Positions 34,945 through 43,828 of a DNA stretch of 59,245 bases are shown here, one piece after another; positions within the stretch are counted from its first letter, which is position 1; the number at the start of each line of letters is the position of its first letter. Source of the DNA: Candidatus Rokuibacteriota bacterium (GTDB lineage Bacteria; Methylomirabilota; Methylomirabilia; Rokubacteriales; CSP1-6); the NCBI GenBank assembly GCA_003221615.1, contig QHSQ01000104.1:1-59245 (forward strand), read 5' to 3'. The notes beneath the pieces were generated by a model, which worked only from the letters and a program-made list of their open reading frames with translations, was not told where the DNA came from and ran no database searches. A program made the translations under genes and the position numbers.

Positions 34945-35841
34945 ATGGCGACAGTAACGGCGCGATCGCGGCCATGGTACGCACCTCCACAGATCGCGCT
35001 GGCCTTGCGCGAGGCGCGCCGGTACCCCGTGGTGGCGCTCTCGATCCTCATGTTCCTACTTGTCATCCCGGCCGTGTTCGCGCCGTATGTCGCACCCCAC
35101 GACCCGTTGAAGGGATCGCTCGCCAAGCGCCTCAAGCCGCCGGTGTGGCAGGACGGCGGCAGCTCCGCCCATCTCCTCGGAACCGACAAGCTCGGCCGTG
35201 ACATCCTGAGCCGGCTGATCCACGGCGCCCGGGTGTCCCTGACGGTGTCGGCGATCGCGATCTTCGTCGGCGGCATCGTCGGAACCGCGCTGGGCCTGAT
35301 CTCCGGATACTTCGGCGGTCGGATCGACAGCCTGCTCATGCGGCTGGTCGACATCTCGCTGTCCTTACCTACGATCTTGCTGGCACTGGTCCTGGTCGCC
35401 GCGGTGGGGCCGAGCTTCAGCACCGTCATCATCGTGCTGGTCGTGCTGCTGTGGGCGCGTTATGCCCGGCTCGTTCGCGGGGAGACGCTCGCCATCAAGG
35501 AGCGGGACTTCATTGCGCGCGGGCGCGTGGCCGGCGCGTCACACATGCGGATCATGGTGCACTACATCTTCCCGAACGTGGTCAATTCCCTCATCGTGCT
35601 GGCGACGCTGCAGGTCGGCTACGTCATCCTGCTCGAATCGGCGCTGAGCTTCCTGGGCGCCGGCCTTCCGCGTCCCCTGCCCGCATGGGGTCTGATGGTC
35701 GCCGACGGCCGCGAACTGATCGTCACCGCCTGGTGGGTCTCGATGTGCCCGGGACTCGCGATCATGCTGACCGTGCTCTCGTTGAACCTGCTGGGCGACT
35801 GGCTCCGAGATCATTACGATCCGAAGCTCAGAAACGTGTAA
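34945..35841 (+). CDS. Peptide/nickel-class ABC transporter permease (DppC type)
   Basis: A 298-residue DppC-type permease. After a first helix (YPVVALSILMFLLVIPAVFAPYVAPHDP) comes LGTDKLGRDILSRLIHGARVSL, the family signature at residues ~74-95, then several helices and the EAA-like segment GRVAGASHMRIMVHYIFPNV near 193-212. It pairs with the DppB-type protein to form the pore. Preceded by GAGGGAGGAATCTCG; ATG 34945. Confidence 0.94.
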   Translation: MATVTARSRPWYAPPQIALALREARRYPVVALSILMFLLVIPAVFAPYVAPHDPLKGSLAKRLKPPVWQDGGSSAHLLGTDKLGRDILSRLIHGARVSLTVSAIAIFVGGIVGTALGLISGYFGGRIDSLLMRLVDISLSLPTILLALVLVAAVGPSFSTVIIVLVVLLWARYARLVRGETLAIKERDFIARGRVAGASHMRIMVHYIFPNVVNSLIVLATLQVGYVILLESALSFLGAGLPRPLPAWGLMVADGRELIVTAWWVSMCPGLAIMLTVLSLNLLGDWLRDHYDPKLRNV

Positions 35842-35875
35842 AAGACGCGGCGACCCGCCGCGGAGGATAAAGCTG

Positions 35876-37480
35876 ATGAGACTGCGACTCACGGTCGTAC
35901 TCATAACCGCCGTGGCGCTCGTCTTGGGTCTCGTGTCCACGACGACGCCCGCCGCCGCGCAGGCGAAGGTGGAGAAGCTCGTGTTCGCCTCGGCCGGCTT
36001 CGAGGACACGAACCGGTTCTGGATGGTGGCCCGTCCGGACCATCTGCAATTCGACCCGTTCCTCGAGACGCTGCTCGAGGTTGACCCGAAAACCGGCACC
36101 TACACGCCGCGCCTCGCCGAGAAGTGGGAGGCCAGCCCGGACTTCCGGCGGTGGACGTTCTGGCTTCGCAAGGGCGTCCAGTTCCACTTCGGCTACGGGC
36201 CGTTCACCGGGAAAGACGTTGCGCACAGCTACGCGCTGACGCAGCGGCCGGAAGCGAAGATGACCCTCGGGCCGTTCTGGCGGGGTGTGGAGGAAGTGAA
36301 GGTCGTCAACGACTACCAGGTCGTGTTCTACATGAAGAAGCCGGCGACCACCATGGACTACGCGGTCTCGCGCGCCGGCGACTTCCGGATCGTCAGCAAG
36401 GCGCAGTGGGACAAGGAAGGGCTGGAAGGCTTCGACAAGCGTCCCGCCGGCACGGGCTCGTACCGCTACGTCGGACGACAGCAGGGCATCTCGATCACGT
36501 TCGAGCGGCAGGACAACCACTGGCGCGACAAGCCGGCGTTCAAGCAGCTCGAGTTCCGGATCGTCCGCGAGGAGCCGACGCGACTGGCGATGCTGCTGTC
36601 CAGCGAGGCGCACATCGCCGACCTGCCACGCGAGCTTCAGAAAGATGCGCTGAAGAAGGGCATGAAGATCTTCACGTCCACGTTCCCGGTGGACTGGATG
36701 ACGGTCTACTTGGGCGGGCAGTACTACCTGCCGGGAGACCCGGCCTTCAAGCCCGACGTGCCGTGGACGAACAAGAAGATCCGGCAGGCGCTCAACATGG
36801 CGATCAACCGGAAGGAGCTCAACGCGTCGGTGTTCGCCGGCAAGGGCACCCCGACGTACGTCACCGGCTGGTCCGACAAGTCGGAGGGATTCAACTCCGA
36901 GTGGGCGAGCCGCTTCGACAAGATGTACGGCTTCAACCCGGCCCGGGCGAAGGAGCTCCTGAAGGAAGCCGGATACGGCCCGGGCAAGCCGCTCAAGTTC
37001 AAGGTCGTCGCGTTCACCGAGCCTGGAGAGTCCGAGGGCCCGCAGGTGGCCGAGGCGCTCGGCATCTACTACAGGGAGATCGGGATCGAGACCGAGATCG
37101 AGGTGCTCGACTGGGCCAAGGTGCGCGAGATGTTCCGGAAGAAGGCGATCGGCTGCTGCATCTGGCCGAACATCATCTCGTGGCGGCCGTCCGAAGAGTG
37201 GATCCGCACGAGCTACTGGAGCAAGAGCCCGAACCACCACTACGAGAACGAGTTCGTCGACAAGCACTACGAGATGCTGACGAACGCCGTGAACCCCCAG
37301 GAGCGGGACAAGGTCGCGCGCACCATTGGTGACCACCTCTTCGAGGAGTTCGCGGACATCCCGCTGTTCTGGTTCGCGAACGAGGTGATGGCGAACCCGA
37401 AAGTCGTCGGCGAGTGGGTGTACCCGGGGCTCGGCGCCGGCCGATCGACCCACTTCCACCTGATCAAGGCGACGAAGTAG
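35876..37480 (+). CDS. Substrate-binding protein of the Dpp-type transporter (family 5)
   Basis: A 534-residue exported binding protein. The signal peptide (LTVVLITAVALVLGLVSTTTPAAAQA) is followed by family-5 regions: WTFWLRKGVQFHFGYGPFTG, AGTGSYRYVGRQ, and NKKIRQALNMAINRKEL near residues 298-314. It captures the ligand in the periplasm for the permeases encoded just upstream. Ribosome site GGAGGATAAAGCTG, ATG 35876. A 12-bp hairpin immediately after its stop may raise its level relative to the ATPases downstream. It shares sequence style (HFGYG/HHGYG region) with the convergent binding protein at 39572-41281. Confidence 0.93.
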   Translation: MRLRLTVVLITAVALVLGLVSTTTPAAAQAKVEKLVFASAGFEDTNRFWMVARPDHLQFDPFLETLLEVDPKTGTYTPRLAEKWEASPDFRRWTFWLRKGVQFHFGYGPFTGKDVAHSYALTQRPEAKMTLGPFWRGVEEVKVVNDYQVVFYMKKPATTMDYAVSRAGDFRIVSKAQWDKEGLEGFDKRPAGTGSYRYVGRQQGISITFERQDNHWRDKPAFKQLEFRIVREEPTRLAMLLSSEAHIADLPRELQKDALKKGMKIFTSTFPVDWMTVYLGGQYYLPGDPAFKPDVPWTNKKIRQALNMAINRKELNASVFAGKGTPTYVTGWSDKSEGFNSEWASRFDKMYGFNPARAKELLKEAGYGPGKPLKFKVVAFTEPGESEGPQVAEALGIYYREIGIETEIEVLDWAKVREMFRKKAIGCCIWPNIISWRPSEEWIRTSYWSKSPNHHYENEFVDKHYEMLTNAVNPQERDKVARTIGDHLFEEFADIPLFWFANEVMANPKVVGEWVYPGLGAGRSTHFHLIKATK

Positions 37481-37490
37481 GACGGCATGC

Positions 37491-37518
37491 CGCGCCGAGG
37501 GGCCGACCCCTCGGCGCG
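37491..37518 (+). terminator. Intra-operon stem-loop between binding protein and ATPases
   Basis: Perfect 12-bp stem CGCGCCGAGGGG/CCCCTCGGCGCG with a 4-nt loop CCGA, 10 bp after the binding-protein stop and 10 bp before the next ATG. Such hairpins after binding-protein genes often block 3' decay or cause partial termination; that role is inferred. Confidence 0.55.
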
Positions 37519-37527
37519 TCTCACGGC

Positions 37528-38547
37528 ATGGCCAGACAGATCGGGGACGTCATCCTCGAGGTCGAAGACCTCCACACCTACTGCTTTACTCGTTGGGGTG
37601 TGGTGAAGGCCGTCGACGGTGTGAGCTTCTCTGTCCGCGAGGGCGAGACGCTCGGCATCGTGGGCGAGTCCGGCTGCGGCAAGACGATGACGGCGCTGTC
37701 CCTGCTGCGGCTCCAGCCGCGACCAGTGGCGCGGATCGTCCACGGCGTGATCCGTCTCCAGGGCGAAAATCTCCTCGAGAAGACGGAGCGCGAGATGCGG
37801 CGCGTCCGCGGTCGTCGCATCTCGATGATCCTTCAAGACCCGCAGACGTCACTGAACCCGGTGTTCACGATCGGCAACCAGCTGATCGAGGCGATCAAGA
37901 CGCACCACGCCGACGGGCGCAGCTCGTTGCTGCGACGCGCCGTCGAGAGGCTCAGGCAGGTCCGGGTCGCCGCCGCCGAGCGTCGCGTGCGCGACTACCC
38001 GCACCAGATGAGCGGCGGGATGAAGCAGCGCGTCGTCGGGGCCATCGCGATCTCGTGCGAGCCGCGGGTGATCATCGCCGACGAGCCAACGACGGCGCTC
38101 GACGTCACGATCCAGGCGCAGTATCTGCGGCTCCTGCGCGAGCTGCAGGAGCAGACGAACCTCGCGATCATCTTCATCACGCACGACTTCGGCGTCGTCG
38201 CGAAGATGTGCGACCGGGTGGCCGTGATGTACGCCGGACGCATCATCGAGCAGGGCCCCGTGCGCGACATCTTCAATCATCCGGCCCATCCCTACACCCA
38301 GGCGTTGCTCCACTCGGTGCCCAGCATGGACGAGGACATCCAGCGGCTCTATTCGATCGAGGGGCAGCCCCCCGCGCTCTGGGACCTGCCGCCCGGGTGC
38401 CGCTTCGCGGCCCGGTGCCCGCACGCCGAGGAGCAGTGCCGCGAGAGCTATCCGCCCGAGTTCTCGCTGAACGACGGCCATACGGCCCACTGCTGGAAGC
38501 TTTCACCCGAATGGCAGACGAGCCCGTCCTTCGCGTTGAAGGCCTGA
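37528..38547 (+). CDS. Peptide/nickel-class ABC transporter ATPase (DppD type)
   Basis: A 339-residue ATPase with Walker A GESGCGKT (46-53), Q-loop [11 protein letters not shown], signature MSGGMKQR, Walker [13 protein letters not shown] and H-loop ITHDFGVV. The C-terminal oligo_HPY region ([15 protein letters not shown] then [14 protein letters not shown]) with its Cys cluster is typical of DppD/OppD, some of which bind a 4Fe-4S cluster there. ATG 37528 begins the normal N terminus ([13 protein letters not shown]). It overlaps the DppF-type gene by 37 bp. Confidence 0.93.
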   Translation: MARQIGDVILEVEDLHTYCFTRWGVVKAVDGVSFSVREGETLGIVGESGCGKTMTALSLLRLQPRPVARIVHGVIRLQGENLLEKTEREMRRVRGRRISMILQDPQTSLNPVFTIGNQLIEAIKTHHADGRSSLLRRAVERLRQVRVAAAERRVRDYPHQMSGGMKQRVVGAIAISCEPRVIIADEPTTALDVTIQAQYLRLLRELQEQTNLAIIFITHDFGVVAKMCDRVAVMYAGRIIEQGPVRDIFNHPAHPYTQALLHSVPSMDEDIQRLYSIEGQPPALWDLPPGCRFAARCPHAEEQCRESYPPEFSLNDGHTAHCWKLSPEWQTSPSFALKA

Positions 38548-39482
38548 CCAAGCACTTCCCGGTCACCGAAGGCCTTCTGTGGATGAAGGTCGTCGGCGCG
38601 GTGAAGGCGGTCGACGGCATCAGCTTTTCGGTCCAGCAGGGCGAGACGCTCGCGATCGTCGGCGAGTCCGGCTGCGGGAAGACCACGACCGCGAAGTTGA
38701 TCCTGCGACTGGAGGAGCCGACATCCGGCCAGGTGTTCGTCGACGGCAAGAACGTACACGCGCTCGCCGGCCACGAGCTCAGCGAGTATCGCACCACGGT
38801 GCAGGCGGTCTTCCAGGATCCGTGGTCCTCGCTGCCGCCGAGGATGCGCGTGCAGGACATCGTGGCCGAGCCGCTCGTCATCAATCGCTCGGTGCCCGCG
38901 GCGGTAATCAAGGAGCGGGTGGCGGCGATGCTGTCGCGCGTTGGGCTGCGCCCGCAACAGGCCGCGCTCTACCCTCACGAGTTCAGCGGCGGGCAACGCC
39001 AGCGCATCGCGGTCGCGAGCGCGCTCGTCTCGGATCCGAAGCTCATCATTCTCGACGAGCCCGTGTCGGCGCTCGACGTGTCGATCCGGGCGCAGATCAT
39101 GAACCTGCTCGTCGACCTACAGCGAGAGTACGGCGTCAGCTATCTCCTGATCGCTCACCACCTGGCGACGACCCGCTACATGGCCCACGAGGTCGCGGTC
39201 ATGTATCTGGGCAAGCTCGTCGAGCGGGCCCGCACGAAGACACTCTTCGAGAACCCCTTGCACCCGTACACGAAGGCGCTCTTCTCGGCCGCGCTCCCGG
39301 CGCACCCCGACATCGTGCGGCAGGAGATCATCCTGCCGGGCGAGGTCCCGTCGCCAATCAATCCGCCGTCAGGCTGTCGCTTCCATCCGCGCTGCAGCTA
39401 CGCGATGCCCCAGTGCGCCGAGGTCGTGCCGGAGGAGAAGACGCTCGCCGGCGGTCATACCGTGGCGTGTCATTTGTATTGA
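38511..39482 (+). CDS. Peptide/nickel-class ABC transporter ATPase (DppF type)
   Basis: A 323-residue ATPase from ATG 38511, which lies inside the end of the DppD-type gene. Walker A GESGCGKT (51-58), FQDPWSSLPPRM Q-loop region, signature FSGGQRQR, Walker B LIILDEPVSALD. The C-terminal region has HPYTKALFSAALP and the Cys motif CRFHPRCSYAMPQC. It pairs with the DppD-type subunit to drive import. The frame is open far upstream, but homology starts here ([15 protein letters not shown]), so the longer version is rejected. Last gene of the operon; hairpins follow. Confidence 0.93.
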   Translation: MADEPVLRVEGLTKHFPVTEGLLWMKVVGAVKAVDGISFSVQQGETLAIVGESGCGKTTTAKLILRLEEPTSGQVFVDGKNVHALAGHELSEYRTTVQAVFQDPWSSLPPRMRVQDIVAEPLVINRSVPAAVIKERVAAMLSRVGLRPQQAALYPHEFSGGQRQRIAVASALVSDPKLIILDEPVSALDVSIRAQIMNLLVDLQREYGVSYLLIAHHLATTRYMAHEVAVMYLGKLVERARTKTLFENPLHPYTKALFSAALPAHPDIVRQEIILPGEVPSPINPPSGCRFHPRCSYAMPQCAEVVPEEKTLAGGHTVACHLY

Positions 39483-39494
39483 GTTCGAATTGAT

Positions 39495-39556
39495 GGGGGG
39501 CCTCGAAGGGCCCCCCAAGCCCCCCGCGCTCGGAGACGGCCCGGCGGAGCCGGGCC
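39495..39556. terminator. Two tandem hairpins between convergent genes
   Basis: Hairpin 1: GGGGGGCC (39495-39502)/GGCCCCCC (39509-39516). Hairpin 2: GGCCCGGC (39538-39545)/GCCGGGCC (39549-39556). They lie between the end of the Dpp-type operon and the end of the convergent binding-protein gene and could terminate both transcripts. Confidence 0.55.
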
Positions 39557-39571
39557 GCCCCTCGACCGCGG

Positions 39572-41281
39572 CTACTTGCAGGGCTTCTGGTCTCTACACG
39601 CCTTGATGAGCCACGTGTGACCGATGTCTCCCCCGTCCCAGCCCGAAAACGGCCAGTCGGCGACGATCTTCGGGTCCACGACGACCTCGATGTAGACGTC
39701 GAAGAGCGGGATGGTTTCGAAGTTCTCGAACTTGTAGTTGCCGATCTTGCGGAGCTGCGCATCCCGGGCTCTAAGATCGGTGATCTGCAGGAGGTCTTCC
39801 CACATCTTGTAGATCTCGTCCGTCTGGAAGATGTGCCCGATCCCCTTGCCGACGTTGAAGACGGCGAGCTGCGGCTCGACCGCCTTCTTCGAGGGCGGAA
39901 TGGCCCAGAGGTACCCGTGCGCCTCTCGCCTCTGTAGCTTGGGGCGCACGGCCGCCACCCAGTCGGCCTCTTCCAGCGCGATGTCGACGCCCACCTCGCG
40001 CAGCTGAGCGGCCACGGCCTCCATGACCGCGATCATTTCCGGGGCGCCGGCGAAGGGATAGAGCCACGCCTTGGCTTTGAAGCCGTTGGGATACCCCGCC
40101 TCCGCGAGCAATCGCTTCGCCGCCGCCGGGTCATAGCCGTACATCTCCGGGAACCGTTTCTCCCAGCTCGGGTCCCAGCCTTCGAGCCCCGGGTAGAAGC
40201 CATGCACGTACATCGGGCTTGCGCGGTTCTTGTAGAGGGCCCGGAGCAGCTCCTTTCGGTTGATCGCCTTGTTCATGGCCTGCCGCACTTTGACGTTCGT
40301 CCAGGGCAGCTTCGGGTCCAGCTTGCCAGTGGTGCCGCCGTACTCCGTGTAGCGCCCCGTGGCCTTGTCCTCGGTGCCGAAGTAGAGCCCGCCGAAGTTG
40401 ATCTGCATCTGCTGCGCGGTGTCCCGGCTCCGGATGAGCTTGTAGCCCTTCGCAACCAGCTCGTCTGTCAGGTCCTTGTTCACTTCGGTGAGATGAGTCT
40501 CGCCGGTGATCAGCTGGGCGAAGCGCGTGGGCTCCTCGAGCGTCCACGACATCTTGATCTCTTTCCAGTCGACGACGCCGTGCTTCCAGTGTGGCGTGGG
40601 TGCCCGCTCGTACAGGACGTAGCGCCCCAGCTGTCGCTCCTTGAAGATGTACGGGCCCGTCCCGGCGGGCTTCTTCTCGTAGCCCATTTCGCCTTCGGCG
40701 TCCCACTGCTTCTTGCTGAAGATCATGACGTTCGACGCGCTCGAGTAGTAGAACGGCATGTCGAGACACACGACCTTGCAGTGCATGGTGATCTCGTGGG
40801 GATTGACCACCTCGATCTTCTGCACCTGACAGATGCCGGCCCGGTAGCCGGCGACCGGTGGGTCTTTGCGGCCGGGGTAGTTCGGCTCACACCACAAGGC
40901 GTGCGTGTGGACCACGTCCTGCGCCGTGAACTCGCCGTAGCCGTGATGGAACTGGACGCCCCGATGCAGCTTCACCCGCCAGGACCTCCCGTTGGGGCCC
41001 TGTGTCCAGCTATCCGCCAACCAGGGCTTGTAGTGGCCCGAAGGGTCGACCTCGATGAGCCACTCGTGCATGGGGTCGTGCTGGATGTTGTGATCGGCCG
41101 TCCCGTTGATCCAGGGGCGCACGTAGTCCAGGTACGGCGTGATCAGCCCCATCACCAGGCGGTCCACTTTGGCCTTGCCCGGCGTCTGCGCACCCGCGGT
41201 CGTGGCGGCAACCAGGAGAAGGATCGGCAGCAGCACGACGTAGCGGAGCGCGCCAGTCTTCCGAATGTGTTTTCGCTCCAT
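39572..41281 (-). CDS. ABC transporter substrate-binding protein, family 5 (second copy)
   Basis: A 569-residue exported binding protein. Signal peptide in residues ~12-31 (LRYVVLLPILLLVAATTAGA), then family-5 segments WRVKLHRGVQFHHGYGEFTA, AGTGPYIFKERQLG and VRQAMNKAINRKEL. Several Cys in the middle (CEPNYPG, GICQVQ, MHCKVVCLDM) are unusual for this family and may form disulfides. It starts at ATG 41281; a 29-codon upstream extension lacks support. It faces the Dpp-type operon tail to tail and may supply a second ligand to that permease pair, since no other permease is next to it (inference). Confidence 0.92.
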   Translation of the reverse strand: MERKHIRKTGALRYVVLLPILLLVAATTAGAQTPGKAKVDRLVMGLITPYLDYVRPWINGTADHNIQHDPMHEWLIEVDPSGHYKPWLADSWTQGPNGRSWRVKLHRGVQFHHGYGEFTAQDVVHTHALWCEPNYPGRKDPPVAGYRAGICQVQKIEVVNPHEITMHCKVVCLDMPFYYSSASNVMIFSKKQWDAEGEMGYEKKPAGTGPYIFKERQLGRYVLYERAPTPHWKHGVVDWKEIKMSWTLEEPTRFAQLITGETHLTEVNKDLTDELVAKGYKLIRSRDTAQQMQINFGGLYFGTEDKATGRYTEYGGTTGKLDPKLPWTNVKVRQAMNKAINRKELLRALYKNRASPMYVHGFYPGLEGWDPSWEKRFPEMYGYDPAAAKRLLAEAGYPNGFKAKAWLYPFAGAPEMIAVMEAVAAQLREVGVDIALEEADWVAAVRPKLQRREAHGYLWAIPPSKKAVEPQLAVFNVGKGIGHIFQTDEIYKMWEDLLQITDLRARDAQLRKIGNYKFENFETIPLFDVYIEVVVDPKIVADWPFSGWDGGDIGHTWLIKACRDQKPCK

Positions 41282-41372
41282 GGCTCGATACCCCCGTGTT
41301 CCCCAGGGTTGAAGGTTCGTCGATGGATGGCTGGAGACGCTCGGACAGATACGCTCCGATGTCAACAACTTA

Positions 41373-41401
41373 TTGACCCACCCGATGGCAAGAGCTAATT
41401 T
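41373..41401 (+). promoter_or_regulatory. Candidate promoter for the DUF6282-like gene
   Basis: -35 TTGACC (41373-41378), 17-bp spacer, -10-like TAATTT (41396-41401), 52 bp before ATG 41453. The weak -10 keeps confidence low. Confidence 0.35.
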
Positions 41402-41452
41402 CCTGCCGCGATGGCCGCGTGCCTAAACCGTCCTTCGAGAAGGAGAACGCCA

Positions 41453-42439
41453 ATGAAGCCGTTCCAGCTTCCGCGATGGAAGTTCTCGAGCTGCTGCGGT
41501 CACGAGTGCGGCTATGACGAGGCGCATGAGGGCTCGCGCGCCGGCGCGACGCGGCGCGATTTCATCAAGGGCGCCGCGGCAAGCATCGCAGGACTGGCCG
41601 CGGGGGCCGCGCTTCCGGTGGAAGCCGTTGCGCAGGGTCGCACGTATCCACCGCCGCCGCCGGCGACGAGCCCGGTCGATGGGCTGATCGACTTCCACGT
41701 CCATACCGCGCCCGACGTGTTCGGACGCGCCCTCACCGACGACGAGGAGGCCGCGCTCTCGAAGGATCGCGGGATGGAAGCGGTGGTCCTCAAGAGCCAC
41801 ACGGCTCTCACCGCGGATCGCGCGTGGATCGCGCGCCGGCGCGTCCCCGGCATGAAGATTTTCGGCGGCATCACGCTCAACGGCGCCGCCGGCGGTATCA
41901 CGCGGCTCAAGGATGCTCCCTCCGGGATCAAGGTCGTCGGCGACGACGGCAAAGTGCTACCGGCTGTGCGCGAGGTCCTGAAGGAGTGCGGCGCGCAGAA
42001 GCTCGTCGTCGAGACTGGGCACTCGTCCGGAGAGGAAGCCCTGGCGATCATCGAAGCGGCGCGTGATGCCGGCTGCGACCGCATCGTCGTCACCCACGCG
42101 GAGTTCGAGGTCATCGGGATGACCGTGGATCAGATGAAGAAGGCGGCGTCGATGGGCGCAAAGATGGAGATCGCCACGCTCGGCGCACTGTCCGGGCCGC
42201 AGGCGCACCTCGCCTTCATGCGGAACTCGAAGAACATCTCGTTCAAGGAATCGGCGGATCACATCAAACAAGTCGGCGCCGCGCACTTCATCATCTCGAC
42301 CGATCTCGGACAGACGGCGAATCCGTCGCCGCCAGACGGGCTCGCGTGGCTCGTCGGCGGGCTGACGTCCCAAGGGATCACGAAGGAGCAGATACAGACG
42401 ATGGGACGCGAGAACCCCGGGAAGCTGCTCATGGGGTAG
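41453..42439 (+). CDS. Tat-exported metal-dependent hydrolase (DUF6282-like amidohydrolase)
   Basis: A 328-residue protein. Residues 34-39 RRDFIK begin a twin-arginine signal, preceded by an unusual 33-residue leader holding CCGHEC (14-19). The hydrolase domain begins LIDFHVHTAPD (H82, H84 metal ligands) and continues with VVETGHSSGEE, IVVTHAEFE and IISTDLGQTANP, which supply further His/Asp ligands. Homologues as I remember them have an extra segment of roughly 35-45 residues, with a V-V-W-x-P-T core, after the GGITLN strand; here GGITLNGAAGGITRLKDAP runs straight on, so an in-frame internal deletion is suspected. ATG 41453 follows AGAAGGAGAACGCC. Confidence 0.75.
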   Translation: MKPFQLPRWKFSSCCGHECGYDEAHEGSRAGATRRDFIKGAAASIAGLAAGAALPVEAVAQGRTYPPPPPATSPVDGLIDFHVHTAPDVFGRALTDDEEAALSKDRGMEAVVLKSHTALTADRAWIARRRVPGMKIFGGITLNGAAGGITRLKDAPSGIKVVGDDGKVLPAVREVLKECGAQKLVVETGHSSGEEALAIIEAARDAGCDRIVVTHAEFEVIGMTVDQMKKAASMGAKMEIATLGALSGPQAHLAFMRNSKNISFKESADHIKQVGAAHFIISTDLGQTANPSPPDGLAWLVGGLTSQGITKEQIQTMGRENPGKLLMG

Positions 42440-42449
42440 CGCGGCCGCG

Positions 42450-42468
42450 CGTGACCGACTTCCTGCAG
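42450..42468 (+). repeat. 19-bp dispersed repeat, copy 2
   Basis: Identical to 10181-10199. It lies between the DUF6282-like stop and the DUF922 start. Confidence 0.5.
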
Positions 42469-42476
42469 GGCCGCGT

Positions 42477-43316
42477 GTGAGCGCGCGGAGCGTGGTCGCC
42501 GCGCTCGCACTGCTCGCGAGCCCCGGCCTCACCGCCTGCTCGAGCCCGTCGCCCGCGCCGCCGCGGCAGCCGGTCGGGGTCGAGACGAGCGTCTCGACCC
42601 GCTACTACCCGGTGCGCGGGACGACGACGGCGGCGATCTTCGCGGCCATCGACGCCAACGGCCTCGTCGAGACGAGCGGCCACCGTGCGGTGGGCCTGAC
42701 GTCCGCGGAATGGAAGCTGACCTCGGGCGACGTGGACGCCCGCGCCGTGCCCTGCGTCTTTCCGTCGCTGACGATCATGCTCCACCTCGCAGTCATGCTG
42801 CCGCGACACGAGGCGCCGGAGGTCCTGCCGGCCGACCTCCGGGACCGCTGGGAGCGCTTCGTCGCCCGGGTCGCCGCCCACGAGCAGCGTCACGTCGACA
42901 TCTACCTGGAGGGCGCGAAGGCGATGAAGACTCGCCTGGAGGCGACGCGGACGGCCGTGCCCTGCGCGGACCTCGAGAAGACGATCGACGCCGCGTGGCG
43001 GGCCCAGCAGTCGGACATCGAGCGCGCGCAGACGGAGTTCCACGCCGCTGACGAGACGAAGGCCCGGAGCGAGCGCGAGGCGCTGCAGGCCCGGCTCGAC
43101 GGCACCCGCGCGCGGCTCGAGCCCGTGGACGCGGAGATCCGCCGCCTCGACGCCGAGCTCGCCGATCTTCGGCGTCAGGTCGACGCCGGGCGCGCGGACC
43201 TCGTCGCGCAGCACCACGCCCTCGCCGGGCGGCGCGGCGCGTTCGCGGAGGAGTACAACCGGCTCGTCGCGGACGCCAATGGCCTGATCGACGCCCTCAA
43301 CTGGGCGCGCTGGTGA
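42477..43316 (+). CDS. DUF922 lipoprotein, putative zinc-dependent protease
   Basis: A 279-residue protein. The N terminus has a lipoprotein signal (ALALLASPGLTAC, with Cys21 as lipidation site). Residues ~40-165 match DUF922: an early SVSTRYYPVRG strand and the motif AHEQRHVDIY (HE-x-x-H type metal site). After about residue 170 a long charged helical region (EREALQARLDGTRARLEP, DAELADLRRQVDAG) predicts a coiled coil, not usual for small DUF922 proteins. Probably anchored to a membrane and facing the periplasm. GTG start at 42477. Protease activity is presumed from the motif only. Confidence 0.78.
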   Translation: MSARSVVAALALLASPGLTACSSPSPAPPRQPVGVETSVSTRYYPVRGTTTAAIFAAIDANGLVETSGHRAVGLTSAEWKLTSGDVDARAVPCVFPSLTIMLHLAVMLPRHEAPEVLPADLRDRWERFVARVAAHEQRHVDIYLEGAKAMKTRLEATRTAVPCADLEKTIDAAWRAQQSDIERAQTEFHAADETKARSEREALQARLDGTRARLEPVDAEIRRLDAELADLRRQVDAGRADLVAQHHALAGRRGAFAEEYNRLVADANGLIDALNWARW

Positions 43317-43360
43317 ACGTGAGCGTCCCGTGGGGGCGCAGGAAGTGTTAGCCTTCCAGC

Positions 43361-43828
43361 GTGCCAAGCCCTATCCACTTCGACGGCGGCGCCGACGCCG
43401 ACCACAAGGCCATCCTCGCCGCCCACGACGCCTACCTCCGTGCCAACGCCGCCTTCGACTGGCCGGCCCTGAAGCCGATCTGGAGCGACGATCCCACCAG
43501 CGTCTTCTTCAACATGAATGGCCACACCTACGTGGGGCTCGAACACTGGAGCCGGCTCTGGCAGTACTACGCCGAGCACAAGGAGAGCGGCTGGTGGGAG
43601 CCGTTCGACGTGAAGGTGATCGTGCGGGGCGACATGGCGGTGGTGACGTGCCATCGCAAGACGACGTCGCGCTGGAAGCCGGAGACGGGCAAGCCGGACG
43701 TTGGACACGTGGACAAGTCGTTCATCTCCCGCTCGACGATGGCGCTGTTGAAACAGCACGGCCAGTGGAAGACGGTCCACGCCCACTTCTCCGAAGGCCG
43801 CGACACGCCCCGTCCGGGGAATGTCTAG
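43361..43828 (+). CDS. SnoaL-like / NTF2-fold protein
   Basis: A 155-residue alpha+beta-barrel protein of the SnoaL/YybH type: an initial helix (AILAAHDAYLRANAAFDWPA), then WSDDPTSVFFNMNGHTYVG, a DMAVVTCHR strand and LLKQHGQWKTVHAHFSEG at the end. Such proteins act as isomerases, dehydratases or ligand carriers. GTG start at 43361. The last 8 bp overlap the start of the LLM gene, so both are likely co-translated and may act on the same compound. Confidence 0.75.
   Translation: MPSPIHFDGGADADHKAILAAHDAYLRANAAFDWPALKPIWSDDPTSVFFNMNGHTYVGLEHWSRLWQYYAEHKESGWWEPFDVKVIVRGDMAVVTCHRKTTSRWKPETGKPDVGHVDKSFISRSTMALLKQHGQWKTVHAHFSEGRDTPRPGNV

Noticed and set aside
35828-37459. 543-codon open frame on the minus strand
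   Set aside because: Antisense to the family-5 binding protein with signal peptide and motifs; composition is shadow-like.
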